From Forficula auricularia (lineage: Eukaryota > Arthropoda > Insecta > Dermaptera > Forficulidae): 64,000 nt of DNA. The notes under the pieces were generated by a model. It was not told where the DNA came from, did not search any database, and worked only from the letters and a program-made list of their open reading frames with translations. The stretch is from positions 102,702,019 to 102,766,018 of the forward strand of contig JALMQS010000099.1 of NCBI GenBank assembly GCA_024734495.1. Reading direction: 5' to 3'. Below are positions 22,060-33,300 of the stretch, piece by piece. The first letter of the stretch is position 1; each line of letters starts with the position of its first letter. The position numbers and the translations under genes are program-made.

Positions 22060-22410
22060 CAACGAGTTGGTATTAAATTTTGACCAAGAACGTAACGAAT
22101 ACCACCCTTCAGCCGCCGAATTTGACTGATTTGGCTCCCTGCGACTTCTTCCTGTTCAGTCGACTCAAAATATCGCTCTGGGGAACGCGGTTTAGCACCC
22201 AAGTAGAGATAATGATAAAATCGAAGACGGCTCTGATGACCAAACCGAAAACCGAATATAAAAAATGTTTTGAGGATTGGTTTAAGCGCTGGCATGGGTG
22301 CGTTGCAGTCGATGAGGAGTACTTTGAAGGATACAATATCGATTTTGATGAATAAATTTGTATTTTTGATTTTCTGAATAAATTCCTGAAACTTTTTGAT
22401 CAAGGGCGTA
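22060..22410 (+). pseudogene. mariner transposase C-terminus
   Basis: Frame FDQERNEYH-like, then LQPPNLTDLAPCDFFLFSRL, FEDWFKRWHGCVAVDEEYFE, DFDE and stop at 22355; 3' terminal repeat CCTGAAACTTTTTGATCAAG. D-L-A-P-C-D is the third catalytic Asp region of mariner. The 5' two thirds are missing. Confidence 0.85.
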
Positions 22411-22559
22411 TATAACGAACATTAAAGATATATATACAGTGTACTCTCGATTATATGGCTGCGACTCATCAGTGCTTATTTTACGATTATTAATTTTTTT
22501 TTTAATTCATTATTTTTTAATAAAAATACGTGTCTATTTTTGGTATGTATTTTATCTGG

Positions 22560-22610
22560 TTTTCAGCCCCCCCCCCCCCCCCCCCCACCCACACACACAC
22601 ACACACATTA
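22560..22610. repeat. poly-C followed by (CA)n microsatellite
   Basis: About 20 C in a row, then ACCCACACACACACACACA. Confidence 0.95.
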
Positions 22611-22727
22611 AACTCTTGGTTGTCTGCGATGATGAAAGATTAAAAATATTTTCTCAAGACCAACCAAAAATGTAAAAGAAGACAGGAAGGAAAAATATTA
22701 CATGCTTCTATCATCTACCATTTGAAT

Positions 22728-22772
22728 CCTGAAGAAGAGAAAATCCTCCGAAACACCGGTTTCAAAAGATGT
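22728..22772 (+). ncRNA. hammerhead-like motif, decayed cleavage site
   Basis: CTGAAGA, extra A, stem II GAG/CTC, GAAA, then C-ACC in place of GTC. Stem I GAATC pairs with GGTTTC (with wobbles). A single copy without a visible inverted partner. Confidence 0.4.
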
Positions 22773-23149
22773 AAAGAGAAAAACTTCCAATTCTCTTATT
22801 GAAAATGTGTTTATTTTTGGACTGTCTTCTATTAAATTCTCAATTACCATATAACTAATTTCTTTAAGTTTTGGATAAGAGCAAAATACCATAAGTAGAG
22901 ATTTTTATTTTTATATTTATATATTAACTTTAGTTATGTAATAAAGTTCATTTCAAAGTTATCCAATATAAACATATATATAATTATTTAGTAAAAACAT
23001 TTATCATTTATTCCAATATATGGAACTTTATACATTGGAAAGGATGAATATGGGGGCCCGTACTCAGGTTTGCCCAGGGGCTCGAAATTTCTGGGCGGGC
23101 CTGCGGGTTTTTAATGGCAATAACTTGTATAGTTTTTAAGGAATTTGGT

Positions 23150-23410
23150 GTTAGTACTTGGTGAAACATTTTTAAAAATTATTTGATATAAATACTTTGT
23201 AGGTTTCACATTAAGATATAAAAAATAAAACGAATTTATTTTAGAGAATCTTTATCTCGATATATATATTCGGGTGACTAACCCATCTTCAGGAGAAACA
23301 GAAAGTAACTCGAAGTCACCCGAAATATATATATCGAGATTAAAGATTCTCAAAAATAAATTCGTTTTATTTTTTATATCTTAATGTGAAACCTACAAGT
23401 ATTTTATCAA
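23150..23410. mobile_element. hammerhead-bearing fold-back
   Basis: Arms 23160-23275 and 23315-23405 share GTAGGTTTCACATTAAG, AAAATAAAACGAATTTATTT and TCTCGATATATATAT. The HHR core is on the minus strand of the left arm. Confidence 0.75.
23249..23303 (-). ncRNA. hammerhead-like motif with long stem I
   Basis: CTGAAGA (23292-23286), T, stem II GGGT/ACCC, then GAA directly followed by TATATATATC: one A of GAAA is missing. Stem I is strong: TTTCTC against GAGATAAAG, eight of ten pairs. The partner arm has GAAA but has lost the CTGANGA box. Confidence 0.5.
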
Positions 23411-24106
23411 ATAATTGCAATAACTTCTGTTGAAACCCCAATGGACTTTGTCGACCAAAGGGGATACGAATACAGCGATAAAATAGAACTTAAAAAATAC
23501 GGAATGAAAATTGGCAATTATTGAGATTATCAAAAGCAAAGAAGAATCACAGATTTTTCTAATAGATAACAAAAAATGATAATCGGCATTGTAAATTTAT
23601 TATAATAATACATGAACCAAATAAAAATTGATATTTCGGATTATTATATAAATAATTGATATTTATATAACTAGGTGTATCAGATGCTACTACTCCGCTA
23701 GGACTATTACTTACAACGAGGCCCTTTTCTTTCCGTGAAGCGTTTTTTTTTTTAAGAATTATAGTACCTATATTATTTTGGCAAAATGGTTTCGGTTCTA
23801 AAAAAAATGTAAAGAGTCTAATTGTTAGTCCCTCTCGTGAACCTTGGATTCTATAGGAAGCACACAGAGTGAGATAATTTTATAGTCACATAACGAGTGA
23901 ATGGAATAAAAATTACAAGATAACATGATAATAGGATTTCTCCGTTTCTGGGAGCGATGCAGACGAGTCAACCCCCACCAATGGAACGACTATAAACAGG
24001 CTACAAACCGCCTAATTACCCAAAAAAACTCCATTGACTATCCTCGAGGAGCTGCAGGAAAAGTAGGAACTCCGAGCCAACAGCCAAGGGTGGGAGTACT
24101 TTTTGA

Positions 24107-25160
24107 AATTCTTTAAAATTTATTCATTTGATCGTTTTAATATAGCTCATTTAACCTAACTTAATTAAGAATGGATAGGCTTCTCTCAGTGAAATGCTAA
24201 AAATTTGGGAGGAAATTTTATAGTAGCCATAGCAACTACGTTGTTTTCTTATCCGTTATTTTTGCTGAAGACAGGGGAATCTACTTAAAACCAAAAATAA
24301 CGATAGATAATAACCATTCTACATTGGATTTTTGAAGTTTCGGTTTTTATTGGTAAGCAGTGCTGAAGACTTAGAGGAATCGACTTAAAATCAAAAATAG
24401 CAATTGATTCTGATCTAATACTTGAGGAATAACAATTCTACATTGGATTTTTGACGTTGCGGTTTTATTGGTAACCATTGATGAAGACATAGAGAAATCG
24501 AGTTAAAATCAAAAATAGCAATTGATTCTCATCTAGTACTTGAGGAATAACCATTCTATATTGGATTTTTGACGTTTCGGTTTTTATTGGTAACCATTGC
24601 TGAAGACATAGAGGAATCAGTTAAAACCAAAAATAGCAATCGATTCTCATCTAATACTTGAGGAATAACAATTCTACATTGGATTTTTGACGTTTCGATT
24701 ATTATTGGTAACCATTGCTGAAGACATGGAGGAATCGGCTTAAAATCAAAAATAACGATCAATTCTTATCTACTACTAGACGAATAACCTTATTGCATTC
24801 CATTTTTGATGTTTTGACTAATAATGGCAACATCTACTGAAAACGTGGAAGAATTGACTTAAAATCAAAAAGACTAAATTCTTTTTTGGTAAACAACTCA
24901 AGCTTGATGGTTATTTTTGATTTTAAGTCGATTCCTCCATGTCTTCAGCAATGGTTACCAATAAAAACGAAGAGTCAAAAATCTAATGTGGAATTGTTAT
25001 TCCTCAAGTATTAGATGAGAATCGATCGCTATTTTTGAATTAAAGTCAACATAGCCTGCAAATTGCAAGTGAAATCTGATTAATAATAAAGGAATAAACA
25101 AATTAATATTTAAAATGAATTTGGATAAAGTTTAGCAACGATCCGTTGCAGCTTATTTTT
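24107..25160. mobile_element. minisatellite-containing element (118-bp units), copy 1
   Basis: One end is AAGAATGGATAGGCTTCTCT; the other CTGATTAATAATAAAGGAAT to the hairpin GCAACGATCCGTTGC. Between are about five 118-bp units (ATTGGATTTTTGACGTTTCG, GAGGAATCGACTTAAAATC), the last inverted at 24900-25040. Copy 2 is 56818-58450. Internal minisatellite and 3' hairpin without TIRs resemble Helentron-associated elements. Confidence 0.65.
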
Positions 25161-25264
25161 TTTAGTTCTACTTATTAGGCTATCTGCTAATGATAAAACT
25201 CTAATAAAGTTTGAATTTAAAAGACAAATGCTGATGTTACAGTTAGGTTTCTATAAAAACATAG

Positions 25265-25365
25265 TAAAAATTAAATTGAAAGTTTCTTTTTGCCGAGAAT
25301 AGCAGAATTTTTTGATAAATTAAAGGAGAAAACATGAGAGTGTGTATTCTGTTGGAAAAATATTT
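25265..25365 (+). repeat. GCCGAGAGTAGCAGAA arm, single copy
   Basis: GCCGAGAATAGCAGAATTTT and GAGAGTGTGTATTCTGTTGG: a diverged copy of the arm found at 8590, 31450 and 48670. Confidence 0.7.
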
Positions 25366-25411
25366 TTTTTATTTAATAAATCACTTTCACACATCAATTT
25401 GGTTGGAAAAT

Positions 25412-25690
25412 TCCCGGAAGACAGGTTAGTTTTACCCTACTGATGACCGGTTGTTGCAATAGTAATTCTGCTCAGTACGAGAGGAACCGCAGATTCAGAC
25501 ATTTGGTTCACGAATTCGGTCGATCGGCCGTTGGTGCGAAGCTACCATCCGTGGGATTAAGCCTGATCGCCTCTAAGGCCGAATCCCTTCTAGATAATTT
25601 GTATTGAGCAATAATAAAACTCGGGAGACCCGTTATGTCGTAACTTTCTTAGATGAATACGTTCAATCGTGTTTATCGTATAAGCCTTTT
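25412..25690 (+). rRNA. 28S rRNA 3' region fragment (pseudogene)
   Basis: Contains GACAGGTTAGTTTTACCCTA, CTGATGACC and the sarcin-ricin loop CTCAGTACGAGAGGAACCGC, then GGTGCGAAGCTACCATCCGT and GCCTCTAAGGCCGAATCCC. Only about 280 bp of the large-subunit 3' part is here, so it is a dispersed fragment, not a working rDNA unit. 28S-derived SINEs are known; this could be one. Confidence 0.85.
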
Positions 25691-25720
25691 TTGCCGTTAC
25701 TTGTAAACTATGTTATAGAC

Positions 25721-26530
25721 CAGGGGTGGCCACAAAGTGGCTCGCGAGCCGCATAATAATTAAATTAAGAATTCGAAAAGACCTTGAAGCAAAGACATTC
25801 GCTCACTCACTTCAAATGTTTGAAGAAAATTATTGAAAGCCACCCTGATGTTCAGGTGGAAACAGAAGATTATTTGTGCAAACTATCTGGTCTTGGTGAA
25901 GAAATAAATGACAGATTTAATGATTTGAGAACACTCAAACCTTCATTTTCATTTCTGGAAAATCCTTTTGCTGTTGATGTTGTGGGCGATGATTGTCCTG
26001 ATTCATCACTAATTACAAAGAATACAGCAGCTGTACAGTTGGAGATACCAAAATTGCAAGAGAATGAAAGACTAAAAGGATTCAAACGAAGTGGCGTTTC
26101 GGCTATAGAGTTTTGGAAGAAGGTCCCAGAAGAAAAATACCCACTAATAAAAGAGTGTGCTAAGAGATTAATCTCAATATTTGGAACTACTTATGTGTGT
26201 GAATCACTGTACTCAACGCTTAACTGATGAACATTTAAGTGAACTCGTGCGAACTGCGCTTACTAATTATATCAGCCAGATTTCAAACAACTAACAGCCA
26301 ACATGAACACTCATAAAAACACTTCTCAAAAGTAAAATGTTATTTCTTTTTGTATAATAATTGAACACTAATGTATAAGTAAGTAGAGCAAAAAATAAAT
26401 GTTACTTCATTTATATTTTATAAAATAAAAAATGTATCCTTTTTTTAATTTATCTCCAAACAACGTGGTTCGCTTTGAAACAGTTTTATAAATTTGCGGC
26501 TCTCAAAGTTAAGGTTAGTGGACACCCCTG
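25721..26530 (+). mobile_element. hAT element, internally deleted, exact 8-bp TSD
   Basis: TIR CAGGGGTGGCC at 25721 and GGACACCCCTG ending 26530; the target duplication TTATAGAC is at 25713-25720 and 26531-26538. The interior carries a transposase C-terminal frame (25784-26227). Confidence 0.95.
25784..26227 (+). pseudogene. hAT transposase C-terminal fragment
   Basis: A 147-codon frame, KQRHSLTHFKCLKKII, DRFNDLRTLKPSFSFLENPF, LIKECAKRLISIFGTTYVCE, SLYSTLN. It matches the C-terminal part of domesticated and free hAT transposases of the GTF2IRD2/ZBED5-like group, ending within the dimerisation region (FGTTYVCE-S). The catalytic N-terminal half is missing. GC content is higher than the flanks, implying a recent arrival. 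Confidence 0.85.
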
Positions 26531-26538
26531 TTATAGAC

Positions 26539-26910
26539 GAAATTCTTTTCGATTCTATAATATTACTCGAAGCGGTCAACTATGGGTATATGTTCGATGT
26601 CGGGACTCAGGAAATACCAGAAATACCACAGCTAAAGTGGAAAAAATATTTGGTAACTGATTTATTCAGTGTTCCCTACAATTAAATGATCCAGGATAGA
26701 GATGCGGAGCTTTGCACCTCGAGATGACATAAGAATTGTATAGACAGGCAAACCATCAAGGGAAGATTTGGAATAGCTCCAATTCTGAAAATTATCGCTA
26801 AGAGTAGTCACATGCCTGTTTTGGATAGAGGGAGATTTGAGACCCACAAAAAATAGTTTTCCAGCACAATTTTCTGCAGTAAGTTGAATCGTTGTCATGA
26901 AAACCTAATA
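26539..26910. other. mixed-composition stretch between two DNA transposons
   Basis: Less AT-rich than its surroundings; the minus frame 26898-26662 (MTTIQLTAENCAGKLFF) has no family I know. It may be the sequence that the hAT entered. Confidence 0.25.
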
Positions 26911-27210
26911 CAGTAGATTCCCGAAAACTCGAAACTCGATAACCCGGCAGTCCGGATAACTCGGCCATACCCTGGCGAAAAAAACTTTTTCATGTAGTAA
27001 AGGCTTTATTTATGCCTTCATAAAGTGCGTACTTTTACTTTGTTTAAGGGTATTTGGGCAGTTTATTCTCTGTTGTATTCTCAAGCAAACAATACATACA
27101 AGAACAGTCTGTATTTTCTGAGGAAACACTCGTACTTATTCTTTTTTTAACCCCATTCCCAATAACCCGGCATCTTCAGTCCACATTAGGCAGTTTTCGG
27201 GAATCTACTA
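26911..27210. mobile_element. pogo/Tigger-type MITE with TA target
   Basis: Starts CAGTAGATTCCCGAAAACTC and ends CAGTTTTCGGGAATCTACTA, flanked by TA on both sides. The interior has AACCCGGCAGTCCGG and AATAACCCGGCATC near the ends. 300 bp, no coding. Confidence 0.85.
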
Positions 27211-27479
27211 TACTACCAAAGCTATAGTAACAGTCAGCAGTCTGAGTGCAGACGAGATCAACAGATAACGGTATTAGAGAAGTCTTGTGAAGAGGGATTA
27301 GGTTGCTGTTAATCTTGGATGGATCTAGAGATGTTGATTATCTTCGAAGCATTCTGCCAGCCCAATCAATATAAAGCAACAGATCTTCTTTAGGTGCCGT
27401 CTCAGTTACGAAGGTTGGCAAACATTAAGGCGATTTTTACTTTTGAGATCTAAATAGTTGGTGGTTACTACAACCAAAC

Positions 27480-27805
27480 CATTCTCTCAGGTTCCCCAAC
27501 CATGAGTCTCGTCTCCTCCCTATCGATCTTTTTCCTTGCATAATATTTTGCAGTATTTAATATTTCTCCCCTCTCATGATATGTCCCATATATAAAATTT
27601 TTCTTCTCTTAATTGTCAGAATCACCTCCCTCTCCTTCTTCAAACGTCTCATCACCTCCACACGTTAGTCACTCTCTCCATCCATGAAATCCTCAGCATT
27701 CTTCTATATATCCATATCTCGAATGCCTCCAGTCTCCTTACATCGGCGGTCCAGGCCTCCATCCCTTAGTATAGCACTGATAGGACATAACATTCATTCG
27801 TGTCA
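27480..27805 (-). pseudogene. LINE reverse-transcriptase C-terminal fragment (second family)
   Basis: The minus frame, with breaks, reads AWTADVRRLEAFEIWIYRRM, LRISWMERVTNVEV, REVILTIKRRKILYMGHIMR, GRRLMVGEPER. The pattern (YRRMLRISW...RVTN, GH-x-MR) is the zinc-knuckle side of a common insect LINE ORF2, distinct from the YADD-HCY family above. Confidence 0.8.
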
Positions 27806-29920
27806 AAGCAACAGATAAAAGCATTTATTTACAGAATCTTGCCACTTATGACTCACTAAACACTTTTCGTTTGAAGACTATTGAAGATTTAAACAGCGCA
27901 CAAATATAATACATATTTTTAATTTAAATTGACTTAAGTAATAAACAGGTTTTAATTTTTTTGAAGTCCAGCAAAAAACCTTTCACAGTGAGTGTAGATT
28001 ATATACAAGTTTAAAAATTATAGTTTATAGATCTTTTGAATTAAATTATTTATCTGCGAATTGGGAAAGATATTCTGAACAATGATGAAAAGAGAGGATG
28101 AATAAAGGGTTGAGAGCCACTGCTGTAACCAGAAAAAACAAAAACCTACTCTAATGACAATAGGAAAATATTTTTGGGGATGATCATGATAATTTTAATT
28201 ATATGAAATATAAAAATAAACTACAAACATTTAAGAAATAAAAATTTAATTTTTAAATTTATTAATGAAAAGATTTGGTTCCAAAAGTAAAATAAATGCA
28301 AAACAAATTACTAAAAAATTATGTATTCAAATTTAGTTCCATGAATGAAATTAATTTTAAGAAAATTTATACTATAATAAAAAAGAGATGAAGGGAGACG
28401 AAGGTTAAATCATCATTTTTTCTTATGTAGGCGAAATTAATATTAAATTTTAAGAAAAACTTATATTGACTAACTACGTCTTTACATTTTTATATAATTT
28501 CAGTTCTATTTAGAATTAAAAAATTTTTTTTAGGAATGATTCATCTGGCACTTAGTTTTCAATTTCTAACTAATAACAGTATTTTAACGCTGGAAAATAT
28601 TATACAAACATCAAAATTAAAATTTTAAAAAAGCAAAATATAGTTAAAATCTTTTCATTGAAACAATTTCTTAAAAAAATAAAAAAATAAAAAAAAAAAA
28701 CCTTAAAACTAAATTAACTTAAAAAATAAAATATTTTTATTAATTATTTTTTTTTTTTATTCGTTTAGCTATCACAGGGATTTATATTAAAAATAAAAAG
28801 GGAGTTATGATTATGATAACATTTCAGTTGAAATTCACAATACTAGAAAATTATTGTGCATCAAGTTTAAAAAAAAATTAAATAATTTTTTTAGCATTAA
28901 AGAATAATACAAAGTTCATCAACAATTTCTTGCGTATTGTACAATTTTTTTGTTTCAAGGTATTTTTGGTTTGGAGATTTAATGTTTTTTAGTTGTTAAC
29001 TCACAGCAAATAATTTTTATTTATTTATTTTGTTCACTGCCCGGCACAACACATCACTCCACAGATTAACAATCTCTTTATACGCTTTTCCGAAAAATAT
29101 ATATAACTATATATATAATTTATATATAAATATATATATGATTCTATATATAGATAAATATATCAATATTTATATATAATATATACCTATATATATAATA
29201 TATACCTATATATATATAAATACCTATATATAATTATATATATATAGATAAAAGGAAAGAGGCATATGTAATCTTCAAGTAGAATAGAATAGAAACCTAT
29301 TTTCCAAATATTAACACAGTGACAATAAAAATGACACAAGAGTTTGATTGTTCACAATCTCTGCATAGTCCAGTCTTAAATGTTCATTCGAACGTAGATC
29401 GTTTAAAACGCATACATTCAGCTCAACAGATTGTTCCTCATAGCAAGTATACGGATATAATATTTTCACTTCCTTTAAAATTTAAGGCTGACAGTCTTGT
29501 TAAATTGAAATTCCAAAAGAATTTCGTTTTATTTGCATTTTTGAGACATTAAATAATAAAATTTTAAAGGAATAAAAAAAAGCCATTAAATTAAAAAAAG
29601 TGAACCAGTTTGTTAACAATTAATCAGTCAAGTCCATGAAAATAAACCACATGTGATAACAAGAAAGGTTCAATGTCTCGGATGGTATATGCACGCATAC
29701 TTTTAAATTAGATAAAACAAATCTGTGGCCAAAACAATGTGTGTTAATCAAAAAATATATAATAATAATTTAGTATTTAAAAAAAATGCTTTTGTTTTTT
29801 AGATTGTTATAGGAATATTTTACAGAGAAGGCAGCGCAAGGCGATTCGAAATGGGCCTAAATACTTAAAATGGTTGGCCACAAGTGTTGTTAGAATAAGA
29901 TGATAGAAGAAGGGATAGGG
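27806..29920. other. AT-rich region downstream of rasputin
   Basis: Very AT-rich, no gene. Probably includes the rasputin 3' UTR (minus strand) nearest 29920; AATAAA-type signals occur on the minus strand (e.g. 29016-29032). A (TA)n tract fills 29095-29245. Confidence 0.5.
29095..29245. repeat. (TATA)n microsatellite
   Basis: TATATATA blocks broken by ACC and GA, about 150 bp, able to form cruciforms. Confidence 0.95.
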
Positions 29921-30301
29921 CTAGTTGCGCCGATAGCCTGTACCGCGGGACATATTTCCACCCCCACGTCCCTCCCCGCGATTACCGCCGAAACCGCCCC
30001 GAGCGCCTCCTCGCGGCATTCCTCCGCCACTACCACCGCCGCGCATCATCATATTGCCGCCGCCATTGCCACCAGAGCCGCCGCCGCTTTGGCCGTTGTT
30101 GCCGCCTCGATTGCCACCGTTTCCATTTCCGTTTCCTGGGCCAACACCGTTTCCGATGTTATTCCCTCCGCCATTACGACCTCCTGCCAGAGAGTTTCCG
30201 CCTTCACTAATACGACTACCATCCATGGCAGGTCTAGAACGGGTTTTCTTCTCTTCGACATTCAATTTATGGTCTCCATTTTGGCCAGGTAAAAATATAG
30301 G
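29921..30301 (-). CDS. rin: rasputin coding exon 9 (RRM end and RGG tail)
   Basis: Residues 568-693: [20 protein letters not shown], then a Gly/Asn/Arg-rich tail (about 105 residues) ending RGTGYRRN and [12 protein letters not shown] is the signature after the RRM in G3BPs. The tail binds RNA. The region is much more GC-rich than its surroundings because of Gly codons, which creates long antisense Pro/Ala frames. Confidence 0.95.
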   Translation of the reverse strand, partial: PIFLPGQNGDHKLNVEEKKTRSRPAMDGSRISEGGNSLAGGRNGGGNNIGNGVGPGNGNGNGGNRGGNNGQSGGGSGGNGGGNMMMRGGGSGGGMPRGGARGGFGGNRGEGRGGGNMSRGTGYRRN

Positions 30302-33300
30302 CTGAAAATAATATAAAAATTAAATTAAACAAGTAGAATTAAATAAGGGAGTGTAGGGGCCAGTACTTTCAGTCTCTATTTAAGGACGTACCCTAATAAA
30401 TCGATTTTCTTGCAATCCTTTTAAAACTTTGAATACACATATTTATAAGTGTCCTTTATAGGTAGAATTTTTTTCACTAGTCCTTGCGGGACTAAATTTG
30501 TAAATATTGACCATTGAAATTTGCTTGTTTATAACGAACCCTATTACGATTGATGTTAAAGCGACTGTTTCATTAAATAACAATCGTAAATTTTCTTGAA
30601 ATTATTTTGAAAAACTGAGAATCATTAAACTGAAGATATAACAAATATTTTTCTGTTAAAATAATTGTATCAAACGGTATTCATTTTGTATGAAAAATGT
30701 TAAAAGTTAGGAAATTTTGGTGGTTTCCTTTTTTTCTCTCAGGGCATGGCAAGTGAGAGATGGCGAACGTCGCACTAAAATTACTCATCCTCAACACTTG
30801 TTAATAGAGTTGGTTTCATCAAAATCGGTAGAGCCGTTTTCAAAATAGAACAAAGATACAAATATATAAATATATATACAATTTTTGCTCGTTTAATAAG
30901 AGTAGATTTACACGGCACGCTCAGCAAGAGGCATTGCATTTAAGAAGAAAAGACATTTGAAAACAGAGAGGGTCCTATATCAATGAATTCAAAATTCATA
31001 AATAAATGATTTAATTATATAAAAATTGATTTTTTTTAATTTATAAAAAAAAATTCATTAAACTTTACATATTTAAAAAGATAATCAATTATTTTAAATT
31101 CGTTTTAAAATTAAGTCGGTGGCAATATTTATATAGATTATAAGCTAATCGGAATAGAAAGTACTCACAATATCTAGCTTTTTGATTCATCAGCAAGAAT
31201 AATAAATATTTTTATAAATATTTTTACAAGGACTGAAAGTATCGATCTTTAATATTATTAGAATAATTAAAAAATATATACCTTTTCTTTAAGAACATTG
31301 GCTGCTGATTCTGCTGAATCAAAAAAGATAAATCCGTAATTGGGAACACGTCCTCCAGATATATTTTTATTGGTAGGTTTACCATGGATTCGTACATCAA
31401 TGACAGTTCCATATTTTGTGAAAAATTTCTGAAAAATAATTATTAAATTGAAAGTTTTTGCCGAGAGTAGCAGAATTTTATATATTGAAGGAGACAATAA
31501 AAGAGTGTGTCTTCTGCTGAAATTCCAGCAGAAGACACACTCTTTATTGTCTCCTTCTGAAAATAATTATAAAGAAAAATGTTATTTTATTGTTAATATA
31601 TAGAAATATATATTATAGTGTAATATATTAAAAAAAATCATAAATTTGAATTTTACCTTAAGATCATCTTCTGTCACATAAGATGGTATATTTCCTAAAA
31701 AGAGTTGAAAATTATCAGGATATTGACTTGAAGAAGGTCGCCGCCTGTCCCCATCAACTGCATTTGAACTGCCCAAACCTAAAAGTGGAAAATTTTCATT
31801 TGTGAATCGCTTATAGGCAGTTATTTATTTAAATATATTACTTATTTTATATATTAACTTTCTCGATCAGTTGAATCAAATGATAAGACATGATAAATAA
31901 GTAGCTGGATAGTAAGCTACTAAATTATAGTTAATTGATAATTATCTACTTTATTAATAATGGACTTTATTGTTGAGCGTAAGCAGTTTTTCCTCAGATT
32001 AATGGCTTGGAATGTTTTTGCTTTAACGAACCAACTAACGTTTATTACGACTAAACCTTTACTACAAATTTTATGAAATTTTTAGCTTTATGGCTATCCA
32101 CCAATCGGACCGATTTTCAATTATAGAAGATATTAGGTTGTTTCAAAGTTTTGTCCGTTTTAAAGTCATGTGTTTTTGTAGCTCCATATCTCAATAAATA
32201 TTTATTCTACTGTGTCGTGGTATATACTGATCGATAGAGAATTTTGTACGCTATACATTGATTCTGTTCATTTTTTTTTCAAATTTTAATTTTTTGCCTC
32301 TTTTCAGGTTATTACTATATAATGTCGTTAAGCGATTTTCGGCCAATTTTTCTCTACGAATTCAAATTGAACCAAAGTGCTGCCGAAACAGCCCGAAAAA
32401 TTAACCAGGCATTTGGCAATGATAGTGTTAATGAACGCACTGTTCGACGTCGGCTTGCGAAATTTCGTTCCGGAGATTTTAGCCTCGAAGATGAGCCCCG
32501 AAGTGGTCAACCAAGAATAATCCAGGACGAGGATTTATTTGAGGACCCTGGTTTTTTTTTTTTTTTTTTAATGATATTGATGTGAGAAGGAGATACACCA
32601 GAAGGTGGATCCCCTAAAGGCATGTATGGGCTGGCCCCTCCATCGTGAAAAGAACAGAGTAGAAGGAAATAAAGATAAGAGTAAATAAATATTTTATTTA
32701 ATATGGATTTACTATGAGTTAAGAAGTAGAAGGAAAAGAAGCCGGGATCACGAGCCAATCTCAGAAACTTAGATACAATTCAATATCCAATTTACTAGGT
32801 GGAGACTGACCCATCACAAACCATGCGTGGGATGGCGGAAGAACTGGACGTCAGCTCCCATGCGGTTTTAATGGTTTAAAACGTATTGGAAAGGTCAAGA
32901 TGCTCGAAAAGTGGGTGCCCCACGATTTGAACGATCGACAGAAATTGTCACGTTTCGAGGTCTGTTCTTTGCTTTTGCGCAACCAAAACAATCCTTTTTT
33001 TAGATAGGATCGTCATGTGTGATGAAAAGTGGATCCTCTACGACAACAGGAGACGTTCAGTACAGTGGTTGGACACCGATGAGCCACCCAGGCACTTCCC
33101 AAAGGCGATAACCCACCAAAAAAGACCATATGGTGATCAGTGGCTAGTATAATTGACTATACACTTCTGCAACCGGGCCAAACCATCACAGCAGAGTCCT
33201 ATTGTGAGGAAATCGACGAAATGTACCGAAAATTGCGTCAGCAGCAGCCGGCACTGGTCAACAGAAGAGGTCCGATCCTGCTCCACGACAACGTCCGCCC

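Noticed and set aside
25412..25690. A working rDNA unit
   Set aside because: Only about 280 bp of 28S, no flanking rRNA sequence, and AT-rich repeats on both sides.
26662..26898. 78-codon minus frame MTTIQLTAENCAGKLFF as a gene
   Set aside because: No family resemblance, no splice sites, and it lies between two transposons.
29900..30305. Plus-strand Ala/Pro-rich frames of 83 and 130 codons
   Set aside because: Antisense shadows of the Gly-rich RGG exon of rasputin.
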